Assembly (NCBI RefSeq): GCF_023101085.1
Contig: NZ_CP064703.1
Span: 8,468,501-8,532,500, forward strand
Origin: Bradyrhizobium sp. 170
Lineage (GTDB): Bacteria; Pseudomonadota; Alphaproteobacteria; Rhizobiales; Xanthobacteraceae
Length of the DNA stretch: 64,000 nucleotides
Direction: 5' to 3'
Shown: positions 17,332 through 24,608 of the stretch, piece by piece
Layout of the letters: every line of letters starts with the position of its first letter
Position numbering within the stretch: the stretch's first letter is position 1
Position numbers and translations under genes: made by a program
The notes under the pieces: generated by a model
Seen by the model: only the letters and a program-made list of their open reading frames with translations
What the model was told of the DNA's origin: nothing
Databases searched by the model: none

Positions 17332-18285
17332 TCAGCCCCGCTTGATGCGCGGATCGATCGCGGCCTGCGCGATATCGACCAGCAGATTGAGGGCCACGAA
17401 GAACAGCGCCAGCACCAGAATCGTGCCCTGCAACAGCGGCAGGTCGCGCTGGAAGATCGCCGAATTGAGCAGCAGGCCCGAGCCGGGCCACGAGAACACC
17501 GTCTCGATCAGGATCGAGCCCCCGAGCATATAGCCGAGCTGCAGCCCCATCACCGCGAGCGCGGTCGGCGCCGCGTTCTTGATGACGTGTTTGAACACGT
17601 CGAGCTCACGCAGGCCCTTGGCGCGCAGCGCCTCGACGAAATCCTGCGAAAGGATGTCGCCGGTCAGGGCGCGCACCGTGCGGGTGACGATGCCCATCGG
17701 GATCACCGAGGTCGTGATCGCAGGCAGGATGAGATACTTCATGTGCTCCCAATCCCAGCCCCACGAACCCGAACCGCCGGGACCGGCGCCGACCGCGGGC
17801 AGCCAGTTGAGCTGCACCGAGAAGATGATGACCAGCACCATGCCGAGCCAGTAATGCGGCACCGAGACCCCGGCGATCGCAATCGAGGTCGCGACCTTGT
17901 CGACCCAGGTGTCGCGGAAATAGCCGGCGATCAGGCCGAACAGCAGCCCGAGCGTGAAGCCGATCAGGGCTGCGGCAATCGCGAGGGTTACGGTATTGCC
18001 GACCGCGCGCAAGACTTCCGATAGCACCGGGCGGCCGGTGGCGATCGAGCTGCCGAGATCGCCATGGAGCGCCCGCCACATCCAGAGCCCGAACTGGACC
18101 GGCAGCGGCCGGTCAAAGCCATAGGCCGTGCGCAGTTGCGCCGCGAGCTCCTGCGAGGCATCCGCCGGCAGCACCGCAACCAAGGGATCGCCGGGCGTGA
18201 TGTGCACCAGCAGGAAGCACACCAGCGCGACGCTGATCACGATCGGGATCACATAGACGATACGTCGGGCAATATAGACGAGCAC
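17332..18285 (-). CDS. peptide/nickel-type ABC importer permease (DppB-like)
   Basis: About 317 residues if started at the GTG at 18283-18285 (MLVYIARRIVYVIPIV...), which follows GAGAG at about 9 bases. The frame stays open to 18468, but this part overlaps an intergenic palindrome and is not protein-like. Seen: the DppB N-terminal signature ARRIVYVIPIVISVALVCFLLVHITPGDP, WMWRALHGDLGSS, and the EAA loop FVEALRAKGLRELDVFKHVIKNA, with about six membrane segments. It follows the binding-protein gene by about 217 bp, part of which is the palindrome. Confidence 0.9.
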   Translation of the reverse strand: MLVYIARRIVYVIPIVISVALVCFLLVHITPGDPLVAVLPADASQELAAQLRTAYGFDRPLPVQFGLWMWRALHGDLGSSIATGRPVLSEVLRAVGNTVTLAIAAALIGFTLGLLFGLIAGYFRDTWVDKVATSIAIAGVSVPHYWLGMVLVIIFSVQLNWLPAVGAGPGGSGSWGWDWEHMKYLILPAITTSVIPMGIVTRTVRALTGDILSQDFVEALRAKGLRELDVFKHVIKNAAPTALAVMGLQLGYMLGGSILIETVFSWPGSGLLLNSAIFQRDLPLLQGTILVLALFFVALNLLVDIAQAAIDPRIKRG

Positions 18286-18302
18286 AGGGCAACTCTCTTC
18301 TT

Positions 18303-18478
18303 CCCTTCTCCCCTTGTGGGAGAAGGTGGCGCGGATTTTGGTTCGCGCCGGATGAGGGGTTCTATCCGCGGACGCAAGTCTTTCAGATGAGGGATGTATG
18401 TCCGCGGAGACAGACCCCTCACCCGTCTCGAACGAGCTTCGCTCATTCGATCCACCCTCTCCCCACAAGGGGAGAGGG
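18303..18478. repeat. CTCCCC..GGGGAG palindrome between binding-protein and permease genes
   Basis: Outer arms at 18303-18329 and 18452-18478 are near reverse complements, each with its own inner hairpin (CTCCCCTTGTGGGAG type). Inside lies a second inverted pair (GCCGGATGAGGGGT and ACCCCTCACCC). The element separates the binding-protein gene from the rest of the operon and could attenuate or protect mRNA, giving more binding protein than membrane components. Confidence 0.85.
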
Positions 18479-18502
18479 TAAACCGAGCGCGAAGCCCTGA
18501 CC

Positions 18503-20161
18503 TTACGGCGCTATCGTCACCGGCGAGAAGTCGACGAACCAGCTCTTCGGCTGCACGAAACCCTTCACCTTCGGGCTCATGGCGCGCGGCGAGACGTCGT
18601 GAGCGACGTAAAGAAACGCCGCGTCATCGACCGAGGCTGCGTGCAGTTCGGCGAGCGCCGCGTCACGCGCCGCGGGGTCGAAGGTCTGGCGAGCCTTGGT
18701 CACCAGCTCGTCGAACTTGGGATTGTTGATGTAGCCCCAATTATTCGACGTTGGCGGCGCCATCGACGACTGCAGGAAGCGCACCAGTGCGAAGAACGGG
18801 TCCATCGCCGCGTAGGTGACGTTGGTGGCGTTGGCGCCGTTGGCGGTCGGATCCTTGGCGCCGCGGCGCCAGTTGGTGAACAGCGTGTTCCACTCGATGA
18901 CGTCGAGCTGAACGTCGAAGTAGCACTCGGCCAGCGCCTGCTGCAGATACTCGTTCATCGGCAAGGGCTGCATCTGGCCCGAGCCCGAGGCCGAAGTCTG
19001 CGTCTTCACCGTCAGCTTCTTGCTCGGACCAAAACCGGCCTCCTGCATCAGCTTTTGCGCGGCCTTCAAGTCATACTTGATCTCGAAGGTCGGCTTGCCG
19101 CGCCAGGGGTGGCCGGACTCGAAGGTGCCGGTGGCCGGTACCATCAGGCCGGCGAGCAGGCCGTCCTTGAGGCCTTCGCGATCGATGCAGAGATTGGCGG
19201 CCTTGCGGACGCGGATGTCGTTCCAGGGCGAGCCTTCGATGCGCGAGAACTGCCACGGCCAGACATGCGGCGATTCATTGGCCTTGAGCTGGAAGCCGCG
19301 CTGCTTGATCTCCTTGACCGCGTCCGGCGCCGGCGCCTCGACCCAGTCGACCTGACCGGACAGCAATGCTGCGGTGCGGGCATTGGCCTCCGGCATCGGC
19401 AGCAGCACCATCCTGTCGACCTTGGGCACGCGCGCCTTGTCCCAATAGCCGTCGTTCTTCACGAGTTCGAGCCGCTCGCGCGGCGTGAACTTCGACATCT
19501 TCCAGGGACCGGTGCCCGAGGCGTCCCGGGCGAACGCAGCCCAGGCGGCCTGCGACTTCGCCTTGGCGTCGGCGCCTTCGGCCTTCTCATAGAACGCCTG
19601 CCACTTCGAAGGGCTGGCCATGAACAGGTTGGTCAGGTTGATCGGCAGGAAACTGTCCGGCTCCTTGGTGGTCAATTCGACCGTCATGTCGTCGATCTTG
19701 CGGGCGGAGGCCAGCGTCGGCATGCGCGAGGCGGTGACGCCGACCTGGCTGGCGTCAAAATGCGGCGCATCCTGCTTCAGCACTTTTTCGACGTTCCAGA
19801 CCACCGCATCCGCGTTAAAGTCGCTGCCGTCATGGAATTTGACGCCGGAACGCAGCTTGAAGGTCCACTTCTTCTTGTCGGCGTCATCCACCTTCCACTC
19901 GGTCGCGAGGCCGGGGATCATGACGCTCGCCTTGTCGGCCGACGACAGGTCCCACAGCGTCAGGCCGTCATACATCGTGAGGCCGGTGAAGCGGTTGCCC
20001 TCAAAACCCTGATCGGGCTGGCCGAGCGTGCGCGGAATATCGGCAGCGGTCATGCCGATCCGCAGCACCGTTTCGGCGCTCGCGACCTGCGGCAGCCCTA
20101 CCACCAGCGCCGTCGCCAGCAGCCACGCGGTGGCCGTCGTCTTCGATTTGTCGTTACGCAT
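18503..20161 (-). CDS. ABC importer substrate-binding protein (peptide/nickel type, SBP family 5)
   Basis: 552 residues from the ATG at 20159-20161, preceded by AAGGA; the frame upstream to 20308 has no signal peptide and no protein character. A signal peptide (ATAWLLATALVVGLPQVASAE) precedes the mature protein. Family-5 motifs are present: LATEWKVDDADKKKWTFKLRSGVKFHDGSDFNADAVVWNVEKVL and GLTMYDGLTLWDL. It is the first gene of the importer operon and is paralogous to the divergent protein at 20371-21984. The ligand may be an amide-containing compound, inferred from the amidase in the operon. Confidence 0.93.
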   Translation of the reverse strand: MRNDKSKTTATAWLLATALVVGLPQVASAETVLRIGMTAADIPRTLGQPDQGFEGNRFTGLTMYDGLTLWDLSSADKASVMIPGLATEWKVDDADKKKWTFKLRSGVKFHDGSDFNADAVVWNVEKVLKQDAPHFDASQVGVTASRMPTLASARKIDDMTVELTTKEPDSFLPINLTNLFMASPSKWQAFYEKAEGADAKAKSQAAWAAFARDASGTGPWKMSKFTPRERLELVKNDGYWDKARVPKVDRMVLLPMPEANARTAALLSGQVDWVEAPAPDAVKEIKQRGFQLKANESPHVWPWQFSRIEGSPWNDIRVRKAANLCIDREGLKDGLLAGLMVPATGTFESGHPWRGKPTFEIKYDLKAAQKLMQEAGFGPSKKLTVKTQTSASGSGQMQPLPMNEYLQQALAECYFDVQLDVIEWNTLFTNWRRGAKDPTANGANATNVTYAAMDPFFALVRFLQSSMAPPTSNNWGYINNPKFDELVTKARQTFDPAARDAALAELHAASVDDAAFLYVAHDVSPRAMSPKVKGFVQPKSWFVDFSPVTIAP

Positions 20162-20370
20162 ATGCAGCAATCCTTCTCGACTTGGGTGACTATTTCTTAT
20201 GCAACGGTATGCAACGCCTGTGCCAAGGCAGGTACTAAAGCAGGCGCTTCGCCAGGGGCCATTGGCCGCACAACTCCCTATGAGTGCGCGTGCAAGCGCG
20301 CTGTCCATGCTCCATCTGGCACCAAGCTTGCATTTTTTAGCTCCAACCCCCGCCCGATGGAGCTTAAATC

Positions 20371-21984
20371 ATGCGCACCCGATATTCGATGCTTCTTGCT
20401 GCCGCGGCAATAGCCCTCGGATTCCTTCTTGGCTTGCCCACGATTTCGGCGCAGGCGGAGACCGTTGTGCGCTACGGCATTTCGATGGCGGACATTCCGC
20501 TGACCACCGGCCAGCCCGACCGCGGCGCCGGCGCCTACCAGTTCTCGGCCTACACGATCTACGATCCCCTGGTCGCCTGGGAGATGGACGTGGCCGACCG
20601 GCCGGGCAAGCTGGTGCCGGGCTTGGCCACCGAATGGAAGGTCGACGAGGCTGACAAGAAAAAATGGCGCTTTGCCTTGCGCAAGGGCGTCAAGTTTCAT
20701 GACGGCAGCGCGTTCAATGCCGACGCGGTGATCTGGAATCTCGACAAGGTGCTCAATGACAAGGCACCGCAGTTCGACAAGCGCCAGAGCGCGCAGGTCA
20801 AGACCCGCCTGCCCTCGGTTGCAAGCTACGCCAAGGTCGACGATGACACGGTCGAGATCACGACCAAGGCGGTCGATTCGTTCTTCCCGTATCAGATGCT
20901 CTGGTTCCTGGTCTCGAGCCCCGCGCAATATGAAAAGCTCGGCAAGGACTGGGACAAGTTCGCCAGCCAGCCCTCCGGCACCGGACCGTTCAAACTCACA
21001 AAACTGGTGCCGCGCGAACTCGCCGAGCTGACCAGGAACGCCGACTATTGGGACAGCAAGCGAATTCCCAAAGCCGACAAGATCGTGTTGATCCCGATGC
21101 CGGAAGCGCTGACGCGCACCAATGCGCTGCTGGCGGCCCAGGTCGATTTGATCGAGACGCCGGCGCCGGACGCGGTGCCGCAGCTAAAATCCGCCGGGAT
21201 GAAGATCGTCGACAACGTCACGCCGCATGTCTGGAATTATCATTTGAGCGTGCTGCCCGGCTCGCCCTGGACCGATGTCAGGCTTCGCAAGGCGCTGAAC
21301 CTCGCGATCGACCGCGAGGCCGTGGTCGGGCTGATGAACGGCCTGGCAAAGCCTGCCAAGGGTCAGGTCGACCCGTCGAGCCCGTGGTTTGGCAAGCCGT
21401 CCTTCGAACTCAAGTATGATGTCGCGGCGGCGAAGAAGCTGGTGCAGGAGGCGGGCTACTCCAAGGAAAAGCCGCTGAAGACGACCTTCATCATCGCGCA
21501 AGGCGGCACCGGGCAGATGCTGTCGCTGCCGATGAACGAATTCCTGCAGCAGAGTTTCAAGGAAATCGGCATCGAGATCGATTTCAAGGTGGTCGAGCTG
21601 GAGACGTTATATACGGCATGGCGCAAAGGTGCGGCCGACGAGATGAACGCGGGCATTACCTCCAACAACATCGCCTATGTCACATCAGATCCGCTCTATG
21701 CGATTGTCCGCTTCTTCCACTCCGGCCAGATCGCGCCGGTTGGCGTCAACTGGGGCGGCTACAAGAACCCCAAGGTCGACGCGCTGATCGACGAAGCCAA
21801 GCAGACGTTCGATGTCGCCAAACAGGATGAACTGCTGGCGCAGGCACATGCAGCGATCGTCGACGACGCCACGCTGGTCTGGGTCGTGCACGACACCAAC
21901 CCGCATGCGCTGTCGCCGAGGGTGAAGAAGTTCGTGCAGGCGCAGCACTGGTTCCAGGATCTGACGCAGATCGGGCTGGAGTAG
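20371..21984 (+). CDS. second ABC importer substrate-binding protein (SBP family 5)
   Basis: 537 residues, with a signal peptide (MLLAAAAIALGFLLGLPTISAQAE). It shares long segments with the binding protein encoded divergently at 18503-20161, for example LATEWKVDEADKKKWRFALRKGVKFHDG. It has no permease or ATPase of its own nearby, so it probably feeds the same channel with a second ligand, or is regulated differently. The 209 bp between the two starts should hold divergent promoters. The 3' end runs into palindromic repeats. Confidence 0.92.
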   Translation: MRTRYSMLLAAAAIALGFLLGLPTISAQAETVVRYGISMADIPLTTGQPDRGAGAYQFSAYTIYDPLVAWEMDVADRPGKLVPGLATEWKVDEADKKKWRFALRKGVKFHDGSAFNADAVIWNLDKVLNDKAPQFDKRQSAQVKTRLPSVASYAKVDDDTVEITTKAVDSFFPYQMLWFLVSSPAQYEKLGKDWDKFASQPSGTGPFKLTKLVPRELAELTRNADYWDSKRIPKADKIVLIPMPEALTRTNALLAAQVDLIETPAPDAVPQLKSAGMKIVDNVTPHVWNYHLSVLPGSPWTDVRLRKALNLAIDREAVVGLMNGLAKPAKGQVDPSSPWFGKPSFELKYDVAAAKKLVQEAGYSKEKPLKTTFIIAQGGTGQMLSLPMNEFLQQSFKEIGIEIDFKVVELETLYTAWRKGAADEMNAGITSNNIAYVTSDPLYAIVRFFHSGQIAPVGVNWGGYKNPKVDALIDEAKQTFDVAKQDELLAQAHAAIVDDATLVWVVHDTNPHALSPRVKKFVQAQHWFQDLTQIGLE

Positions 21985-21990
21985 GGAATC

Positions 21991-22074
21991 GGTGGGCAAA
22001 GGCGCATAGCGCCGTGCCCACCATCGGCATGCACGCAAGAAATGGTGGGCACGCTGCGCTTTGCCCACCCTACG
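21991..22074. repeat. intergenic palindrome, 'GGTGGGCAAAGCG' family
   Basis: Arms at 21991-22024 and 22042-22074 form a long hairpin. The right arm is identical to 7433-7465, giving two exact 33-base copies 14.6 kb apart. The left arm here is diverged (GGCAAAGGCGCATAGCGCC). Confidence 0.9.
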
Positions 22075-22098
22075 ATTCTACGTTCTTTAGCGCGCTCT

Positions 22099-22180
22099 GT
22101 AGGATGGGTAGAGCGCAGCGAAACCCATCACGCTTCCGCGCAGGGACTTGATGGGTATCGTTTCGCTCCACCCATCCTAC
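22099..22180. repeat. intergenic palindrome, 'GTAGGATGGGT' family
   Basis: Arms 22099-22130 (GTAGGATGGGTAGAGCGCAG...) and 22149-22180 (...CTCCACCCATCCTAC) are near reverse complements. Related arms occur at 57847-57863 and 57948-57964. It lies directly beside the previous element, between the convergent binding-protein and cyclase genes, so two palindromes of different families are stacked here. Confidence 0.88.
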
Positions 22181-22187
22181 GTTCTTC

Positions 22188-24413
22188 TCACTTCGTCAGC
22201 AGCGCAAACGCGCCGTTCCAGTCTGCCGGCGGCGGATTTTCGAGATAGCCGCGGATGCGGGCTTCGTAGAGATTGTAAAGCAGCTCCAGCGAATTTGCTT
22301 CGTCGGTCTTGCGGCCGCGCGCGATGGCCGCGAGCGCGCCGTCCCAGTCGCGGTTGCGATAGCAGGCGAGCATCTCGATGGTCAGATTGCGCAGGCGCTG
22401 GAAGCGGCCGGACTGCGCGGTGTCCTCGCGGCCGGCGATGGCGTAGATCACCTCCGGCTCCTTCTTGCCCTTCACCATGATGAAGTCGAGTTCGAGGATT
22501 GCGAACCTGTCCTTGACCGCCAGCGCGGTCCTGGAGCCGATGATGATCGGGAAGCCGTATTCCTTCGACTGCCCTTCGAGGCGCGAGGCCAGATTGACGC
22601 TGTCGCCGAACACCGAATAGTTGAACTTGAGATCGGATCCCATGTTGCCGACCACGCAGATGCCGGTATTGAGGCCGACGCCGACATTGAGCGGAATGAA
22701 TGGACGCCCTTCTTCCTTTGCCTCCTGCTCGCGCGCCTGATTGAGCTCGTCGACGTGTTCCAGCATGTCGAGCGCCGCCTCGCAAGCATTGAGCTCATGG
22801 ATCTTGTCGTCGAGCGGCGCGTTCCAGAACGCCATGATGGCGTCGCCCATATATTTGTCGATATAGCCTTTGCGCGCGAGGATCGCGTTGGTGAGCGGGG
22901 TCAGGAAGCGATTCATCAGCGTGGTGAGGCCCTGCGGATCGTTCTTGTAGGTCTCCGAGATCGAGGTGAAGCCGCGCATGTCGGAGAACATGATGGTCAT
23001 CTCGCGCTCCTCGCCGCCGAGCACCAGCTTTTCCGGCGACTGCGCGAGCTGCTCCACCAGCACCGGCGACATGTATTGCGCGAAGGCGCCGCGGATCTGC
23101 TTGCGCTGTTGCTGCTCGCGCACGAAGCTCGAAAAGATCAGCGTCAGGTAGATCGACGTAGTCGACATCAACGGATAGGTAAAATCGATCAGCAGCCGAT
23201 GCTGCGCGTAGAAATACACCGACGTTCCGATCAGGGCGGTCGCAAACGCGGCCCCGAGGGCGACCAGCGTGACCGGTCCGAACAAGGGCGCGAACGCGAT
23301 CACCAGCAGTCCAAACAGAAGCGCGGTCGCGAACTCGACGGCGATGCCGTAGATCGGCGTCGAGATCACCTCGCCTGACAACGTGGTCTCGAGCACCTGG
23401 GCGTGGATCTCCACACCGGGCATGGCGCGCGAAACCGGCGTCGTCTTGATGTCGTTGAGGCCGACCGCCGAGGTGCCGATCAGCACCAGCTTGCCGGCGA
23501 TCATGTCAGGCGCGACGTTCTTTTCCAGCACGTTGATCGCGGGGACATAGATCGAGGCATCGTTGCGGGCATAGTGAACCCAAATCTGGCCATTACGGTC
23601 GGTCGGGATCTGAAGACCCTTGATGCCGATGCTCTTGATGCCGGCCTTTTCGGCCTTGATCAGGATCGTGCCCGAACCGGTGGCGACGCGGAGCATCTCG
23701 AACGTCAGCGAAGGCATGGTCTGGCCCTGCGCCTGCATGATCATCGGCACCCGCCGCACGATGCCGTCGCGCTCGGGCTTGATCGTGAACAGGCCCCGCC
23801 CGGCGGCGGCATGCTCCAGCACCGGCACGTTGCGCAACAGGCCGGGGAAATCGAACATGAAGCGCTGCGGCTCCTCGCCCAGCATCGCGAGCCCGGTGAC
23901 CGGCAGCGTCTTGTCGAGGGCTGTGATTTCCTCCGGCAACCCGGATTCGCCGAGCACGACGCGGGAAGCCTTGATGGCGTCGGCGAAGACCTGGTCGTTG
24001 CTCGGCAGCGCGCGCAGCCTGGCGCGGGTCTCCTCGTCGAGATTGCGGAAGGTGTCGGCCGCATAGGCAGGGTTGAGCCGGTCGGGTTCCGAAAACACCG
24101 CGTCGAACGCGATCACGACCGCGCCGAGCCGGGTCAGCTCGGTAATGAGGTCCGCAATCCGGGTGCGCGGCCACGGCCACTGCCCGAGCTTTTCCAGGCT
24201 CTTGTCGTCGATATCCACGATTGTGACCGGCCTTGCGGTCTTCTTGCGCGGATCGATGCGCTGGAAGGCATCAAAGGTCCTGACCCGAATTTCCTCGACG
24301 GGGGCCGGGTCGGCGACGCGAAGGGCTGCGAACCCGATCAGCAGCGCAAGGCACAGCAGCCGGGCATAGCCGATGCGCCGCTTGAACCACCTCGGTAGGG
24401 CCCGGAGCTTCAT
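22188..24413 (-). CDS. CHASE2-domain class III adenylate cyclase
   Basis: 741 residues. An N-terminal membrane helix (about 18-35), an extracytoplasmic CHASE2 sensor (about 37-330), a cluster of membrane helices (about 350-440), then a class III cyclase catalytic domain (about 470-650). Metal-binding Asp residues sit in TIMFSDMRGFTSIS and GYIDKYMGDAIMAFW; the Lys in IDKYMGD and NLASRLEG fit ATP use and the transition-state Asn/Arg. It should make cAMP in response to a periplasmic cue that is unknown. It lies directly downstream of the giant adhesin on the same strand but behind a strong terminator. Confidence 0.92.
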   Translation of the reverse strand: MKLRALPRWFKRRIGYARLLCLALLIGFAALRVADPAPVEEIRVRTFDAFQRIDPRKKTARPVTIVDIDDKSLEKLGQWPWPRTRIADLITELTRLGAVVIAFDAVFSEPDRLNPAYAADTFRNLDEETRARLRALPSNDQVFADAIKASRVVLGESGLPEEITALDKTLPVTGLAMLGEEPQRFMFDFPGLLRNVPVLEHAAAGRGLFTIKPERDGIVRRVPMIMQAQGQTMPSLTFEMLRVATGSGTILIKAEKAGIKSIGIKGLQIPTDRNGQIWVHYARNDASIYVPAINVLEKNVAPDMIAGKLVLIGTSAVGLNDIKTTPVSRAMPGVEIHAQVLETTLSGEVISTPIYGIAVEFATALLFGLLVIAFAPLFGPVTLVALGAAFATALIGTSVYFYAQHRLLIDFTYPLMSTTSIYLTLIFSSFVREQQQRKQIRGAFAQYMSPVLVEQLAQSPEKLVLGGEEREMTIMFSDMRGFTSISETYKNDPQGLTTLMNRFLTPLTNAILARKGYIDKYMGDAIMAFWNAPLDDKIHELNACEAALDMLEHVDELNQAREQEAKEEGRPFIPLNVGVGLNTGICVVGNMGSDLKFNYSVFGDSVNLASRLEGQSKEYGFPIIIGSRTALAVKDRFAILELDFIMVKGKKEPEVIYAIAGREDTAQSGRFQRLRNLTIEMLACYRNRDWDGALAAIARGRKTDEANSLELLYNLYEARIRGYLENPPPADWNGAFALLTK

Positions 24414-24502
24414 GGCTTCGATTGTTTGCTAACTGACGGCGCCAGACAAGCCAGAAGATGGCATCGATATCCCTGAGTTAGCGCGGGTGGCGAAGCGCCA
24501 TA

Positions 24503-24608
24503 CTAGAGCGTTTTCCAGCGAAGTGGAAACCGGTTCGCGTCAAGAAAACGCGTCAAAGCAAAAATCTAGAGCCCCGTTCCGATTCCATCGGAACGGAAAA
24601 GGCTCTAG
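24503..24608. repeat. dispersed 'CTAGAGCGTTTTC...' Rhizobiales repeat
   Basis: Begins CTAGAGCGTTTTCCAGCG and ends GGCTCTAG, with the segment ACCGGTTCGCGTCAAGAAAA in between, a sequence I recognise as a widely dispersed repeat in Bradyrhizobium and relatives. The stop codon of the adhesin (24605-24607) is formed by the very end of the element, so it has been inserted or grown up to the gene's last codon. Confidence 0.85.
24559..24608 (-). terminator. rho-independent terminator of the adhesin gene
   Basis: On the minus strand the sequence reads AGAGCC...GGCTCT around an inner stem CCGTTCCGAT/ATCGGAACGG, followed by ATTTTTGC. The stem-loop directly follows the adhesin stop codon. It is part of the dispersed repeat. 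Confidence 0.75.

Noticed and set aside
18599..20413. 604-residue plus-strand open frame
   Set aside because: Antisense to the family-5 binding protein; Arg/His/Gly-rich and without any recognisable motif.
7383..22180. Insertion-sequence ends at palindromes
   Set aside because: No transposase or target-site duplication is seen; the elements are short hairpins only.
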